DNA from: an uncultured Eggerthellaceae bacterium
GTDB taxonomy: Bacteria; Actinomycetota; Coriobacteriia; Coriobacteriales; Eggerthellaceae
Length of the DNA stretch: 64,000 nucleotides
Direction: 5' to 3'
NCBI GenBank assembly: GCA_910588985.1
Contig: CAJURO010000007.1
Coordinates: 1 to 64,000 of the forward strand
A program made the translations under genes and the position numbers. Below are positions 25,361-34,356 of this stretch, in pieces. Within the stretch, counting starts at the first letter, position 1. The number at the start of each line of letters is the position of its first letter. The notes under the pieces were generated by a model. That model had not been told where the DNA came from. It saw nothing but the letters and a program-made list of their open reading frames with translations, and did no database searches.

Positions 25361-25389
25361 AGAGGCGCCTCCTCAAGGGAAGCGCCTCT
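25361..25389. terminator. Hairpin between convergent LysR and MFS genes
   Basis: AGAGGCGC (25361-25368) and GCGCCTCT (25382-25389) form an eight-base-pair stem between convergent stops. No U-run is present on either strand, so its efficiency is uncertain. Confidence 0.45.
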
Positions 25390-25424
25390 CATGCACACTC
25401 AAGCAGTGAGTGGAGAGCAGATCG

Positions 25425-26657
25425 TTAAGCTTCGATCTTCTTCTCGCCTTTCGGTTTCAGGGACTTGATAAGCACGGCACAGATGCCACCAACGATAGCG
25501 ATGGGGACGCAGAATGCTAAGGAAGCCATGTTCCAGCCCAGAGAAACAGCTAAGCTGCCAAACGCCGCAGAGCCGATGCAACCACCGAGGTTCTGGAAGA
25601 AGGCAACGATGGCCATGCCAAGGCCGACCTTCGAAGGATCCTTCGCATAGAGCGGCACGCTCGAGAAGACGCCAGTCGAGCAGCATGCTGAGCAGAAGCT
25701 CATGGCAATGACGAAGACCCAAACGAGTGGCATGCTGTCACCGAATGCGAAGGTGAGCAGGATGGCGGCACCGAACATGCCGAAGACGATGAAGCCTTTA
25801 TGGATGTTGAACTTATCAGCCACGATGCCCGAGATGGGGCCAAGTGCAAGGACAAGGATGTTCGTGATGCTCGAGATCGTGCCTGAGAGCTGGGTGTCCA
25901 GGCTGTGGACATCAGCGAGATATGACGGATAGAAGCCGCCGATGGCACCAGCGTTGAACACATTCCAACAACCGAATGCCAAGGCGATCATCACGATGCT
26001 GAAGAAGTCAGGCTTCAGCATCATTGGAGCAGTGCCAGCCTCAGCGCTCTCCTGTGGTGCACCTTCTTGTGGAGGCGTGGCATAGACAGCCAGCACGAAG
26101 ACGAGAGCGACAGCAGCAAGGATAGCAGAGAGCCACCAGTTCGCGCGCCAGGTGCCACCAAGGGCATAGACCATAGGCGTCACGTTCATGGCCAGCACAA
26201 CGCCGGCTGGGAACCAGACGCTCCAGATGCCCATTGCGAGACCTTGCTTGCGAGCGGGGATGATCGATGCGACGGCCGCCGGTCCCACGACCGAGATCAG
26301 ACCCATGCCGATGCCCTCGATGAAGCGCGTGACCAGCATCATGGTCGCATTCGTTGCCAGCGCACCACCTGCAGCACCGACGATCAAGCTGATCGCGGTG
26401 ATGACGAGGCTCTTCTTAGCGCCAAGTTTCGCGAAGATGCCACCTGCTGGGAATGCGAGGACAGCACCGATGAGCGTGAACATCGACATGACCCAGCCAA
26501 TGTTCGATTCGGTGAAGCCGAGCTCGGTGGTGAATTCGGTCGTGAACATAGTGGGAGCTTTGAACATTCCGAACGACGTCAGAATTCCCAGGAAGAATAC
26601 GGAACAGAAGATCATCCATCTTCTACTCATGGGGAATTGCGTATCAGTTGTAGACAT
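25425..26657 (-). CDS. MFS transporter of module A (OFA-like)
   Basis: A 410-residue, 12-helix major facilitator. GIFAKLGAKKSLV is the helix 2-3 motif, FIEGIGMGLISVVGPAAVASI helix 4, and KQGLAMGIWSVWFPAGV helix 5. It resembles the MFS carriers that accompany Mo enzymes in Eggerthellaceae; siblings lie at 52199 and 55846. AAGGGG precedes ATG 26657. It follows the LuxR gene on the same strand after 164 bases. The likely role is uptake of the module A substrate or exchange with its product, since the enzyme appears cytoplasmic. Confidence 0.85.
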   Translation of the reverse strand: MSTTDTQFPMSRRWMIFCSVFFLGILTSFGMFKAPTMFTTEFTTELGFTESNIGWVMSMFTLIGAVLAFPAGGIFAKLGAKKSLVITAISLIVGAAGGALATNATMMLVTRFIEGIGMGLISVVGPAAVASIIPARKQGLAMGIWSVWFPAGVVLAMNVTPMVYALGGTWRANWWLSAILAAVALVFVLAVYATPPQEGAPQESAEAGTAPMMLKPDFFSIVMIALAFGCWNVFNAGAIGGFYPSYLADVHSLDTQLSGTISSITNILVLALGPISGIVADKFNIHKGFIVFGMFGAAILLTFAFGDSMPLVWVFVIAMSFCSACCSTGVFSSVPLYAKDPSKVGLGMAIVAFFQNLGGCIGSAAFGSLAVSLGWNMASLAFCVPIAIVGGICAVLIKSLKPKGEKKIEA

Positions 26658-26821
26658 ATCTACCCCTTAATTTCATAAGGTTTACAGACCTGGGGTAGGT
26701 AACGGATGTTGCATTGACATGTGGCGAATGCTCAATGCTCTTTTATTGTGACTTGGCAATTCCCATAGTAGTAGATAAGGACTTGAAGAAACATCGCGTG
26801 CAAAACCTGAGATAGCTCTTC

Positions 26822-28354
26822 CTAAGGTTCATTCACGATCTCAATCGTCGTACCTGAAGGTTGATTTTCTCGGTTGCGCTCCTCCTCGGCGTCAAGGATA
26901 TCAAGCAAGTCTTGGAGCGAGTGAACATCCATCTTCTTATATATGTTGTAGATGTGTGTCTTCACGGTATGGTTCGAGATGACAAGGGCCTTCTGTATGA
27001 ACTCGGCATTGCGTCCACGCGAAAGGAGCTCGAAAACCTCGATCTCACGCGGGGTCAGCGCATATCGGACGCTGAGCACATGGATCACATCTTCGGCATC
27101 GATGACCTCCGCGGCTTCCGCTTCGATCTCTTCTGCAACAGGGTGCTTTGGCTTGTAGTATGCGGCTTCCCAAGGAGGGCGGTCTGTGGTCAGAAAGACT
27201 GTGATGGCGAAGAGCGCGAACACGCTCAGACATGAAATGGCAAAGGGAAGGATATGCGTATCTCCAAATTGCGCCCAAAGTGCCTGGCCTGCGATGATGC
27301 CGACCGCGAACATGGAGTACTCGAAAGCCTGGTTCTTTCCGAAGGCGATCGTGGCATTGAGGTTGAACGTACGGCAAAGATCGATGATGAAGATGAGCGT
27401 AAGGATGAAGTAGAAAATGAAGCCCGTCATGATGAGGAATGCGGCAAGCTGTGCGAGGATGGGCTCGTAGAACGACAGGAGCATGATGCCTGCAACATAC
27501 ATCATAAGAGAGACGCTGATGACCATGCCGAGATTAGGCAAAGCGCGCGCTCGTGCATAGATGACAAGAAGAACGATGCCAGCAAGGCCCGCTCCTAAGA
27601 TCGTGATGGGGTCAGCAGCTGGCATCAAGGTGCGCTCTGGTGAGCTGCATCCTTGCACTGCTCCGAAGAAGAGCGACATGGTCATCAGCTGCGCTGTGGT
27701 CTTCCAGTACGGCTTTCGAGCAGAATCCCAGTCGGGAATGCCTGAGCCAAGGCCGAGCGGATCATTCTTCCTGAGCGGAATATCCCGCGTTGTGCAAACA
27801 AGAAGGGTTCCAGAAGCGAGGGGTAGCGCGATCAAGACGATAGCAGAGACTTCGACGGTCAGGTGATAAGTGAAGAAGCAGATGAGCGATGCAAGCACAG
27901 CGGATAGGCCGAGGTTCTTGCCAGAATAGTTCTCTGCGGTCTCGGTATAGAAGCGAAGCCAGAACAGCATGAGGATAGCTTCAGAGGCTCCGATCAAAAC
28001 GACTGCGAGCACCGACCAAATGACCCCGAGCGCAGAGCCCGCGACAAGGGCGATGCTGCCAACGGTACCTACGCCCATTGCGGAGAAGGAGAGGGTATGC
28101 GAGGGAATGCTGTCACGCTGGGGCAGATTGGACATAAGGTATCCGAAAAGACCGAAGAAGATGCAGAGCGACAGATTCAAGACGATCTGCCTGATAAGGG
28201 CGAATTCGCTTGGGAAGACATCAGCGGTCGTTGGGAACGAGAAATACAGGATGAGAAAGTGCCATCCGAGCAGCACACCGAACCCAGCCAATCCGATCGT
28301 TGGGCTAAAGTGTCGCGGCGATCTTTCTTGTTCCATGGTCGTCGCTTCGTGCAT
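26822..28354 (-). CDS. Membrane-anchored LuxR-type regulator, module A
   Basis: A 510-residue one-component regulator: about 12 hydrophobic helices fill residues 15-400, then a linker and a C-terminal LuxR helix-turn-helix (LTPREIEVFELLSRGRNAEF and SNHTVKTHIYNIYKKMDVHS, ~residues 440-490). This form is strongly expanded in Eggerthellaceae beside reductase genes and is thought to sense the substrate at or in the membrane. I chose ATG 28354, which has GAGGGGAGAG at a workable distance; an earlier ATG is at 28411. Divergent from the large subunit gene, 327 bases away. Confidence 0.85.
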   Translation of the reverse strand: MHEATTMEQERSPRHFSPTIGLAGFGVLLGWHFLILYFSFPTTADVFPSEFALIRQIVLNLSLCIFFGLFGYLMSNLPQRDSIPSHTLSFSAMGVGTVGSIALVAGSALGVIWSVLAVVLIGASEAILMLFWLRFYTETAENYSGKNLGLSAVLASLICFFTYHLTVEVSAIVLIALPLASGTLLVCTTRDIPLRKNDPLGLGSGIPDWDSARKPYWKTTAQLMTMSLFFGAVQGCSSPERTLMPAADPITILGAGLAGIVLLVIYARARALPNLGMVISVSLMMYVAGIMLLSFYEPILAQLAAFLIMTGFIFYFILTLIFIIDLCRTFNLNATIAFGKNQAFEYSMFAVGIIAGQALWAQFGDTHILPFAISCLSVFALFAITVFLTTDRPPWEAAYYKPKHPVAEEIEAEAAEVIDAEDVIHVLSVRYALTPREIEVFELLSRGRNAEFIQKALVISNHTVKTHIYNIYKKMDVHSLQDLLDILDAEEERNRENQPSGTTIEIVNEP

Positions 28355-28681
28355 CCTCATCTCTCCCCTCGTGCTGGCTTGCGCTGCCCTCATCGGCGAA
28401 GGCCTACACATAATCCCAGTTCAACGCTTTGACCATTACTCGCCTCATACTCTCAACCATAGACCTGATAGGAAGGTTGAGATTCCCCTCGAAGCGAAAA
28501 TCAGTCACCACATGCGATTGTCAGAGCCTTTACAACATATTACTGTCGAATCAAGCTTCGACTTGGCAAGAAGTGGATTGTACGTGGGGTTAATAACGGA
28601 ATGTACTTCAAGAGAGGGAGGATTGCAAGTCTTTGTGGCGTGATTGTATGAGGGAACTAGTACGTAAGAGAAGGAGTCAGG
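28355..28681. other. Divergent control region, LuxR and module A enzyme
   Basis: A 327-base non-coding gap. I see no tRNA, hairpin terminator or convincing consensus promoter. GGTTAATAACGGA at 28588-28600 is similar to GGTTAATACGAACGGA on the minus strand at 53596-53581, upstream of the module C carrier, and might be part of a shared LuxR site. AGAGAAGGAGTCAGG just before 28682 is the ribosome-binding site. Confidence 0.4.
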
Positions 28682-31252
28682 ATGTCAAACGATGTGAAGA
28701 CAGTATATAAGTCACTTGGCTTGTGCGGCTTCGGACTCGGTTCGAATTCGGCGGCTGTCGACGTTAAGGATGGAAAGATCCTTCGTATCCGTCCTATGCA
28801 CTATGATGACGCTTATGACATCAAGGATATGCGCCCTTGGCGCATCGAGGTGAACGGGGCTGTGCTCGAGCCCAAGGACAAGACGATGCCCACCCCGTTG
28901 CAGTACGCTTACAAGAAGCGCGTGTATTCGAAGAATCGCGTTCCTTATCCGCTGATCCGCGTGGACTGGGATCCGAATGGCGAACGCCACCCAGAGACGC
29001 GTGGTATCTCGAAGTACCGCCGCATCTCTTGGGATGAGGCAACAGATATCATCGCCTCCGAGCTTAAGCGCATTCATAAGGAATATGGCCCCCTGGCTGT
29101 GCTTGCACAGGTTGATGGTCATGGTGAGTCCAAGATCATCCATGCTGCTCATGGGTGCCCTGGCAAGCTTCTTGACCTCATGGGTGGCTATACGCTTCAG
29201 GCTCGCCAGCCTGACAGCTGGGAAGGCTGGACATGGGGTGCTAAGCACATCTGGGGCATGGATCCTGTTGGCAAGCAGGGTCATGTGCAGAATCTCTTCC
29301 AGGATATCGCCGAGAACGGGGACGCGGTTCTCTATTGGGGCGCTGACCCTGAGACCACTCCGTGGGGCTGGGGCGGCATGCAGCCAGGACGTCTTGTTCG
29401 TTGGCTTCATGATGTCGGCCTGAAGTCCATCTTCATCTCACCTGACCTCAACTACACGGGCGCTGCCCATGAGGGCAAGTGGATCCCCATCCTGCCGAAC
29501 ACCGATGCGGCCCTGCATTGCGCTCTGGCTTATGTGTGGATCAAGGAAGATACCTACGACAAGGACTATATCGCCACGCACTCCGTTGGCTTCGACGATT
29601 TCAAGGATTACATCCTTGGTGTCGAGGACGGCGTGCCGAAGACACCGAAGTGGGCAGCTCCCATCACGGGCATCCCTGAGCGCCAGATCAAGGCTCTTGC
29701 TCGCTACTGGGCAACGCATTCTGTTTCGATCGCACACTGTGCTGGTGGTGGCCTGATCCGTGCTGCGTATTCAAGCGAGCCTGCTCGCTTGGAGGTTGCA
29801 CTGCTTGCTATGCAAGGGCTTGGCAAGCCAGGCGCTGGCCAGATCAACTTCATGGACTGGGGCCTGTTCGGAATCGATGAGATCTACCCACTGCCTCGTT
29901 CAGCATGTCAGCCCGATCTTTCCTCTATCTACAACGGTTGGGCCATGCTCACCTATCCAGTGAACTTCATCCCGAAGACCCTCATCCCTGAGGCCATCAT
30001 GAACCCGCCTGTGAAATGGCGTGGCGGTCACGTCATCGCTGGCCTTCCAGCTGAAGACCAGGTTGTTGAGTGGGACTTCCCGCATGAAGGCGACTATGAG
30101 CTTCACATGATCTGGACCGACAGCCCCTGCTGGCAGACATGCTGGAATGGTGGCTTCGAGATGCAGCGCGCTCTGCAGCATCCCAACCTTGAGTTCATCC
30201 TTGCCCAGCATCCATGGCTTGAGAATGACTGCCTGTTCGCCGACATCATCCTGCCGACGACCACCAAGCTTGAAGTTCGCGATATCTCTGCTGACCTCTT
30301 CAGCGGCCAATACAACATGCTCATCCATGAGGAGCAGGCTATCCCTCATGTGGGCGAGTCCCTCTCTGACTTCGAAGCCGTTGGCGAAGTTGCCAAGAAG
30401 CTCGGCTTGTATGAAGCATACGTCGGAGGTACCGAGGACGAGCTCATCAGGAAGGGCTTCGACAACTCTGGCGTTCAGGACATGGTCTCTTATGAGGAGT
30501 TCATGGAGAAGGGATACTATGTCGTCCCGACTGCAGAGGATTGGGAGAACGATCCTCGTGGCATGCGCCCGTTCTATGATGATCCCGAGGGCAACCCACT
30601 GATCACTCCAACAGGGCTCATCGAATTCAAGTCCACCTTGCTCGATCAGTTCTTCCCCGATGACGAGGAGCGCCCGCCCGTACCGCACTTCGTGCCTTAT
30701 GGCGAATCCCACTCCGAGAGCTTGCTGCATCCGCGTGCTCAAGAGTACCCGTTCCTGCTCATCACGAATCATCCGCGTTGGCGCGTTCATGCTCAGAACG
30801 ACGACAACACCTGGTGTCGCGAGATCGAGACCTGCAAAGTTCAAGGCCCTGATGGCTACATGTATGAGCCTATTTGGGTCAACCCGAAGGATGCTGTCGT
30901 GCTTGGCGTTGAGGACGGCGACATCGTGAAGATGTACAACGAACGTGGCGCGGTCCTTGGTGGCGTGCGTCTCTCTGAGCGTGTCATCCCGCATGCGATC
31001 TACCAGGATCATGGTGTTCGTGTTGACAACATCGTCCTTGGCGAATTCGATCGCGCTGGCGCGAACAATTTGATCTGTCCGTCGAACACCACCTCTAAGA
31101 ATGCTCCTGGTGAGGTCACCAACAGCTTCCTCGTGAATCTCGAGAAGGTGGATGTGTTCGAGCTTGCTAAGCAGTATCCTGAGGCATTCGATCATGCCTA
31201 TGAGGCCGAAACTGGTCAGATCGCTCTCGACAAGATCGTGGAAGGGGCATAG
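28682..31252 (+). CDS. Transhydroxylase/catechol dehydroxylase-like Mo enzyme, large subunit A
   Basis: An 856-residue bis-MGD molybdoenzyme (DMSO reductase superfamily). It has neither a twin-arginine signal nor the N-terminal Cys cluster motif of most relatives, matching the cytoplasmic pyrogallol transhydroxylase large subunit AthL (~875 residues). Ser179 after Asp178 in ARQPDSWEGW fits AthL Ser175 (Mo ligand) and Asp174, and His147 in VDGHGES fits His144 (recalled from the Pelobacter structure). The C-terminal molybdopterin-binding domain holds TNHPRWRVHAQ, NERGAVLGG and QDHGVR. With its Fe-S subunit five bases downstream it likely removes or moves a hydroxyl on an aromatic ring. Substrate unknown. 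Confidence 0.87.
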   Translation: MSNDVKTVYKSLGLCGFGLGSNSAAVDVKDGKILRIRPMHYDDAYDIKDMRPWRIEVNGAVLEPKDKTMPTPLQYAYKKRVYSKNRVPYPLIRVDWDPNGERHPETRGISKYRRISWDEATDIIASELKRIHKEYGPLAVLAQVDGHGESKIIHAAHGCPGKLLDLMGGYTLQARQPDSWEGWTWGAKHIWGMDPVGKQGHVQNLFQDIAENGDAVLYWGADPETTPWGWGGMQPGRLVRWLHDVGLKSIFISPDLNYTGAAHEGKWIPILPNTDAALHCALAYVWIKEDTYDKDYIATHSVGFDDFKDYILGVEDGVPKTPKWAAPITGIPERQIKALARYWATHSVSIAHCAGGGLIRAAYSSEPARLEVALLAMQGLGKPGAGQINFMDWGLFGIDEIYPLPRSACQPDLSSIYNGWAMLTYPVNFIPKTLIPEAIMNPPVKWRGGHVIAGLPAEDQVVEWDFPHEGDYELHMIWTDSPCWQTCWNGGFEMQRALQHPNLEFILAQHPWLENDCLFADIILPTTTKLEVRDISADLFSGQYNMLIHEEQAIPHVGESLSDFEAVGEVAKKLGLYEAYVGGTEDELIRKGFDNSGVQDMVSYEEFMEKGYYVVPTAEDWENDPRGMRPFYDDPEGNPLITPTGLIEFKSTLLDQFFPDDEERPPVPHFVPYGESHSESLLHPRAQEYPFLLITNHPRWRVHAQNDDNTWCREIETCKVQGPDGYMYEPIWVNPKDAVVLGVEDGDIVKMYNERGAVLGGVRLSERVIPHAIYQDHGVRVDNIVLGEFDRAGANNLICPSNTTSKNAPGEVTNSFLVNLEKVDVFELAKQYPEAFDHAYEAETGQIALDKIVEGA

Positions 31253-31257
31253 GAGAT

Positions 31258-32079
31258 ATGAAGACCTTTATTGTTGATCTCGATCGCTGCATCGGTTGCC
31301 ATAACTGCCAGCTCGTGTGCAAGGACGAGCATTGTGATAACGACTGGATGCCCTATGCGGCGCCTCAGCCTGATACCGGTCAGTTCTGGATGAAGGTAGA
31401 GGAAGAAGAGCGTGGCCAGACCCCTAAGGTTCGCGTTGCCTACACGCCGATCTTCTGCCAGCATTGCGAGGACGCTCCTTGCATGAAGGCTGCAAAGGAT
31501 GGTGCTGTCTATCGTCGTGACGATGGCTTGGTCGTTATCGATCCCGTCAAGGCAAAGGGCCAGACAGCGATCAAGGATGCGTGCCCGTATGGTGTGGTCT
31601 ATTGGAACGAAGAGCTTTCCATTCCTCAGAAGTGCACAGGTTGCGCTCATCTTCTCGATGATGGCTGGACCATACCGCGCTGCGTTGATGCATGCGCTCA
31701 TGATGCTCTTATCTTCGGCGAAGAAGAGGATCTCAAGGACATGCTTGCGAAGGCGGAAGATCTCAAGCCGAATCTTGACACCAAGCCACGCGTGCATTAT
31801 CTGAACATCCCTAAGCGCTTCCTCGCTGGTGAGGTTGCAGACCTTGAGGACGAAGAGGTTCTGATCGGGGCAGAGGTTACCATCACCGATCTTGCGAGTG
31901 GTAAGACCTACACTCAGAAGACGGACGAATTCGGTGATTTCTGGTTCTGGCAGATCGAGCCATCTGACTACTCGATCGATGTGACCTACGACGGATACAT
32001 GCCGCGTCATGTCGTTGATTTCATCTCGACGAAGGATAAGGATCTCAACGCGGGCACGATTGCCATGTACAAGGCGTAA
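31258..32079 (+). CDS. Fe-S small subunit A (AthS-like)
   Basis: A 273-residue electron-transfer subunit, nearly the length of the transhydroxylase small subunit AthS. Residues 1-150 hold several [4Fe-4S] motifs: CIGCHNCQLVC, CQHCEDAPC, CPYGVVYW and CTGCAHLL followed by PRCVDAC. One of the usual second-ferredoxin Cys groups is reduced (CMKAAKDGA), so probably three clusters form. Residues ~185-273 form a separate beta-rich, transthyretin-like domain (GAEVTITDLASGKTYTQKTD). No signal peptide. It should carry electrons to or from the large subunit encoded just upstream. Confidence 0.87.
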   Translation: MKTFIVDLDRCIGCHNCQLVCKDEHCDNDWMPYAAPQPDTGQFWMKVEEEERGQTPKVRVAYTPIFCQHCEDAPCMKAAKDGAVYRRDDGLVVIDPVKAKGQTAIKDACPYGVVYWNEELSIPQKCTGCAHLLDDGWTIPRCVDACAHDALIFGEEEDLKDMLAKAEDLKPNLDTKPRVHYLNIPKRFLAGEVADLEDEEVLIGAEVTITDLASGKTYTQKTDEFGDFWFWQIEPSDYSIDVTYDGYMPRHVVDFISTKDKDLNAGTIAMYKA

Positions 32080-32105
32080 GATTAAAACGGATCCCCTTGA
32101 TCCAC

Positions 32106-32138
32106 GGATGCGATCCCTTCCCCCGAGGGGTCGCATCC
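32106..32138 (+). other. Strong hairpin between module A and VOC gene
   Basis: GGATGCGA (32106-32113) pairs with TCGCATCC (32131-32138), and the inner TCCCT with AGGGG (one G-U pair), giving 13 pairs around a seven-base loop. There is no U-run. It may partly terminate the enzyme transcript or protect its 3' end, lowering VOC gene expression. Confidence 0.7.
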
Positions 32139-32166
32139 ACTCTTCAAGAGCGAAGGAGGGATGACT

Positions 32167-32631
32167 ATGAAGATAGCTCCCCATCATATTGGTGCTTATT
32201 GCAACAACATCGACGAATCAATTGGCTTCTACACCGATGTGCTTGGATTCAGGCATCTGTTCTCGACCGAGACCATGGAAGGCGACAAGCCTCTTAAGAT
32301 GGCTTGGGTCAAGAGCGATGACGGTGTGATCATCGAGCTTCTTGAGCAGGAGGACAAATCCACCATCGAGGCAGCGCAGAAGTGCCTCAACCACTTCGCA
32401 GTCCGCGTCCAGGATATGGATGAGATCGTCTCGCGGCTCAACGAGAAGGGCATTGCCATAGAGGCAGGACCCTTCGATGCTCTCTGTCCGTTCGACCGAC
32501 CCCTCGGCGCGGCTGACGATGATGTGTTCACGGTATACGGAGACGGTGGTGCCAAGCTGAAGATCATGTTCTTCCGTGGCCCTGGTGGTGAGCGCATCGA
32601 AGCCGTACAGGACAACATTGGAGCGCTTTGA
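32167..32631 (+). CDS. VOC-superfamily (glyoxalase/dioxygenase fold) protein
   Basis: A 154-residue vicinal-oxygen-chelate protein with two beta-alpha-beta-beta-beta units. Candidate metal ligands are His4 or His5 in MKIAPHHIGAY, Glu near 58 in GVIIELLEQ, His near 77 in LNHFAVRV and Glu near the C-terminal strand. The start MKIAPHHIGAYCNNIDESIGF resembles methylmalonyl-CoA epimerase/glyoxalase-like members. ATG 32167 is preferred to 32161 because AAGGAGGG lies at the correct distance only from it. It follows module A after 87 bases and may process the product, or bind the substrate. Function not known. Confidence 0.82.
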   Translation: MKIAPHHIGAYCNNIDESIGFYTDVLGFRHLFSTETMEGDKPLKMAWVKSDDGVIIELLEQEDKSTIEAAQKCLNHFAVRVQDMDEIVSRLNEKGIAIEAGPFDALCPFDRPLGAADDDVFTVYGDGGAKLKIMFFRGPGGERIEAVQDNIGAL

Positions 32632-32656
32632 TCTGCTCCGACTCTTTCAAGCACGA

Positions 32657-32686
32657 AAGAATGGCTCCTTCGGGAGCCTTTCTTTT
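32657..32686 (+). terminator. Intrinsic terminator with UUCG loop
   Basis: GGCTCC (32663-32668), TTCG loop, GGAGCC (32673-32678), then TTTCTTTT; the stem extends through AAAGAA/TTTCTTT. It ends module A and the VOC gene. Confidence 0.92.
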
Positions 32687-32717
32687 AGCTCTGTTAACCC
32701 AGAATGGATATATGAAA

Positions 32718-32818
32718 GGTTGTCATATAGTGGTGAAAGGCTCGCCGCGTCATCGCTTCGAGACATAAGTCTCTCAGCTCCTTTGGCTTACCTCGCTTTC
32801 ATCCACCACATGACAACC
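32718..32818 (-). repeat. 101-nt structured repeat, copy 2
   Basis: Read on the minus strand it matches copy 1 at 93 of 101 positions. The terminal pair A-T of copy 1 is G-C here (GGTTG...CAACC), a compensatory change. The core GAGGTAAGCCAAAG and GAGAC-TTAT-GTCTC are unchanged. It begins 43 bases after the stop of the YolD-like gene, same orientation, and lies between two convergent transcripts. Confidence 0.85.
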
Positions 32819-32861
32819 ATAAACAGCAAGTTCTCCAACTTCGATTAACAGAGCTTCCTTT

Positions 32862-33089
32862 TTAGCAGCCTTCTTCCAGCTTGGAGAAATCTTTGAGTGC
32901 GTTTCGCTCCTCCATGCTCTTTGCTACAAGCTCTTCATAACCGCGTAGGGCAGCGAACGGCTTGAACTGCTTCGCGCGGTCAGGGTGTGGCTTGCCGAGG
33001 ATATACCGCTCGGGATGAGCATTTTCCTTCGCCTGGCCGATCAGATACTCATAGGCTTCGTTCTTGCTGTACGGTTCTGGCTCATTCAT
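32862..33089 (-). CDS. YolD-like small protein
   Basis: A 75-residue protein with HPDRAKQFKPFAALRGYEEL in its second half, the hallmark of YolD-like proteins that travel with Y-family polymerases in Gram-positive bacteria. Its start overlaps the polymerase stop by eight bases, so translation is coupled. In other species YolD-like proteins are thought to regulate or assist the translesion polymerase. No membrane segment or metal site is visible. Confidence 0.78.
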   Translation of the reverse strand: MNEPEPYSKNEAYEYLIGQAKENAHPERYILGKPHPDRAKQFKPFAALRGYEELVAKSMEERNALKDFSKLEEGC

Positions 33090-34350
33090 GGTGTCCTCCT
33101 ACCAGATGCGCTCTCTCACGTCCGCGCGCTTTATCCTTAAGGGACGTCCCTTTCATGACAGATCCTTTGCCGAAGCGATGCTTGATGGCAAGGAGCGCTT
33201 CCTGTCGACGACGCTCAGTTCTGCTGGCTTGGGCATCTGAGAAGAGATCGGCGGTCACTTGATCTTCAGGCAAGAGTTCGCCAAATGCCAAATTCACACG
33301 GCGGATCGGCTGGGTGGGATCGACGATCTCGCAATAGAGGTCATCAAGGAAGGGTAGGAGCTTCTCGAAGGAGTTAGTGTAGGAGGCGAGCTTTCGGCTT
33401 GCGCTCGCGTGTCCTGTTCCTTCGGAGTCCTTCTTATAGCCCACGTAGAGATGCACGTGATCGGTGACAACCCGCCGATCTATCAATTCCAACACGGTCT
33501 CATCCACCATTTCGCGCAGAACCATGCGCCCTTCCTCAAAGGAATAATCGCAGGGGAGCACTTGGCCATTGCCGAAAGAGGTTGCTTTGGGTTCGTATGC
33601 GTGGATATCTGCAATAGTGCAGGGCTCCAGTCCCCAGGAATGATCGATGAGATATTCAGCATTGGCACCGAATTCTCGATAGAGCATGTCGATGTTCGCT
33701 CGGGCTACGCCGCCCATATCGTAGATGCCATGACTCTCAAGCCTTCGTGCGATGCCCCTGCCGATTTGCCAGATGTCGGTTATGGGGCGATGGGGCCAGA
33801 TGAGCTCACGGAAGCTCTCCTCATCGAGGATCCCGATGTTGTCATCTACATGCTTTGCGGTGATATCAAGAGCTACCTTCGCTAAGAAGAGATTAGGGCC
33901 GATGCCAGCGGTGGCAGTGATCCCTGTTTCCTGGAAGACGGCATCCATCAGCATGGCGACGAGCTCTTTGGGAGTCTTGCGATAAAGGTGGATATAAGGC
34001 GTGAGGTCGATGAAGCATTCATCGATAGAGTAGACATGAAGGTCCTCTGAGCTGACGAAATCAAGGTAGAGCCCGACGATCTGAGCCGAGACCTCCATAT
34101 ATCGGCTCATGCGTGGCTTTGCTGTGATGAAGGAGATGCCTTTCGGGACTTCGAACAATCGGCAACGACCTGGGACGCCGAGCTTCTTCAGGGCGGGGGA
34201 GACAGCAAGGCAGATGGTCTTCTCGGTGCGGTCAGGATCGGCCACGACCAAGTTCGTCTTGTAGGGATCAAGACCTCGGTCGGTGCACTCGACGCTGGCA
34301 TAGAAGCTCTTGAGGTCGATGCAGCAGTATGTTCGCTCCTCGGTGGTCAT
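33082..34350 (-). CDS. Y-family (UmuC/UvrX-like) translesion DNA polymerase
   Basis: A 422-residue DNA polymerase of the UvrX/UmuC branch. Catalytic motifs are IDLKSFYASVE (Asp near residue 12) and YSIDECFIDLT (Asp/Glu near 108). TAGIGPNLFLAKVALDITAK marks the little helix-hairpin region. It synthesises DNA past lesions. A LexA-like box overlaps its promoter, so it should be SOS-induced. No Shine-Dalgarno sequence precedes ATG 34350; TATCAT lies exactly six bases before it, consistent with a leaderless mRNA. Confidence 0.92.
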   Translation of the reverse strand: MTTEERTYCCIDLKSFYASVECTDRGLDPYKTNLVVADPDRTEKTICLAVSPALKKLGVPGRCRLFEVPKGISFITAKPRMSRYMEVSAQIVGLYLDFVSSEDLHVYSIDECFIDLTPYIHLYRKTPKELVAMLMDAVFQETGITATAGIGPNLFLAKVALDITAKHVDDNIGILDEESFRELIWPHRPITDIWQIGRGIARRLESHGIYDMGGVARANIDMLYREFGANAEYLIDHSWGLEPCTIADIHAYEPKATSFGNGQVLPCDYSFEEGRMVLREMVDETVLELIDRRVVTDHVHLYVGYKKDSEGTGHASASRKLASYTNSFEKLLPFLDDLYCEIVDPTQPIRRVNLAFGELLPEDQVTADLFSDAQASRTERRRQEALLAIKHRFGKGSVMKGTSLKDKARGRERAHLVGGHHE

Positions 34351-34356
34351 GAGGAG

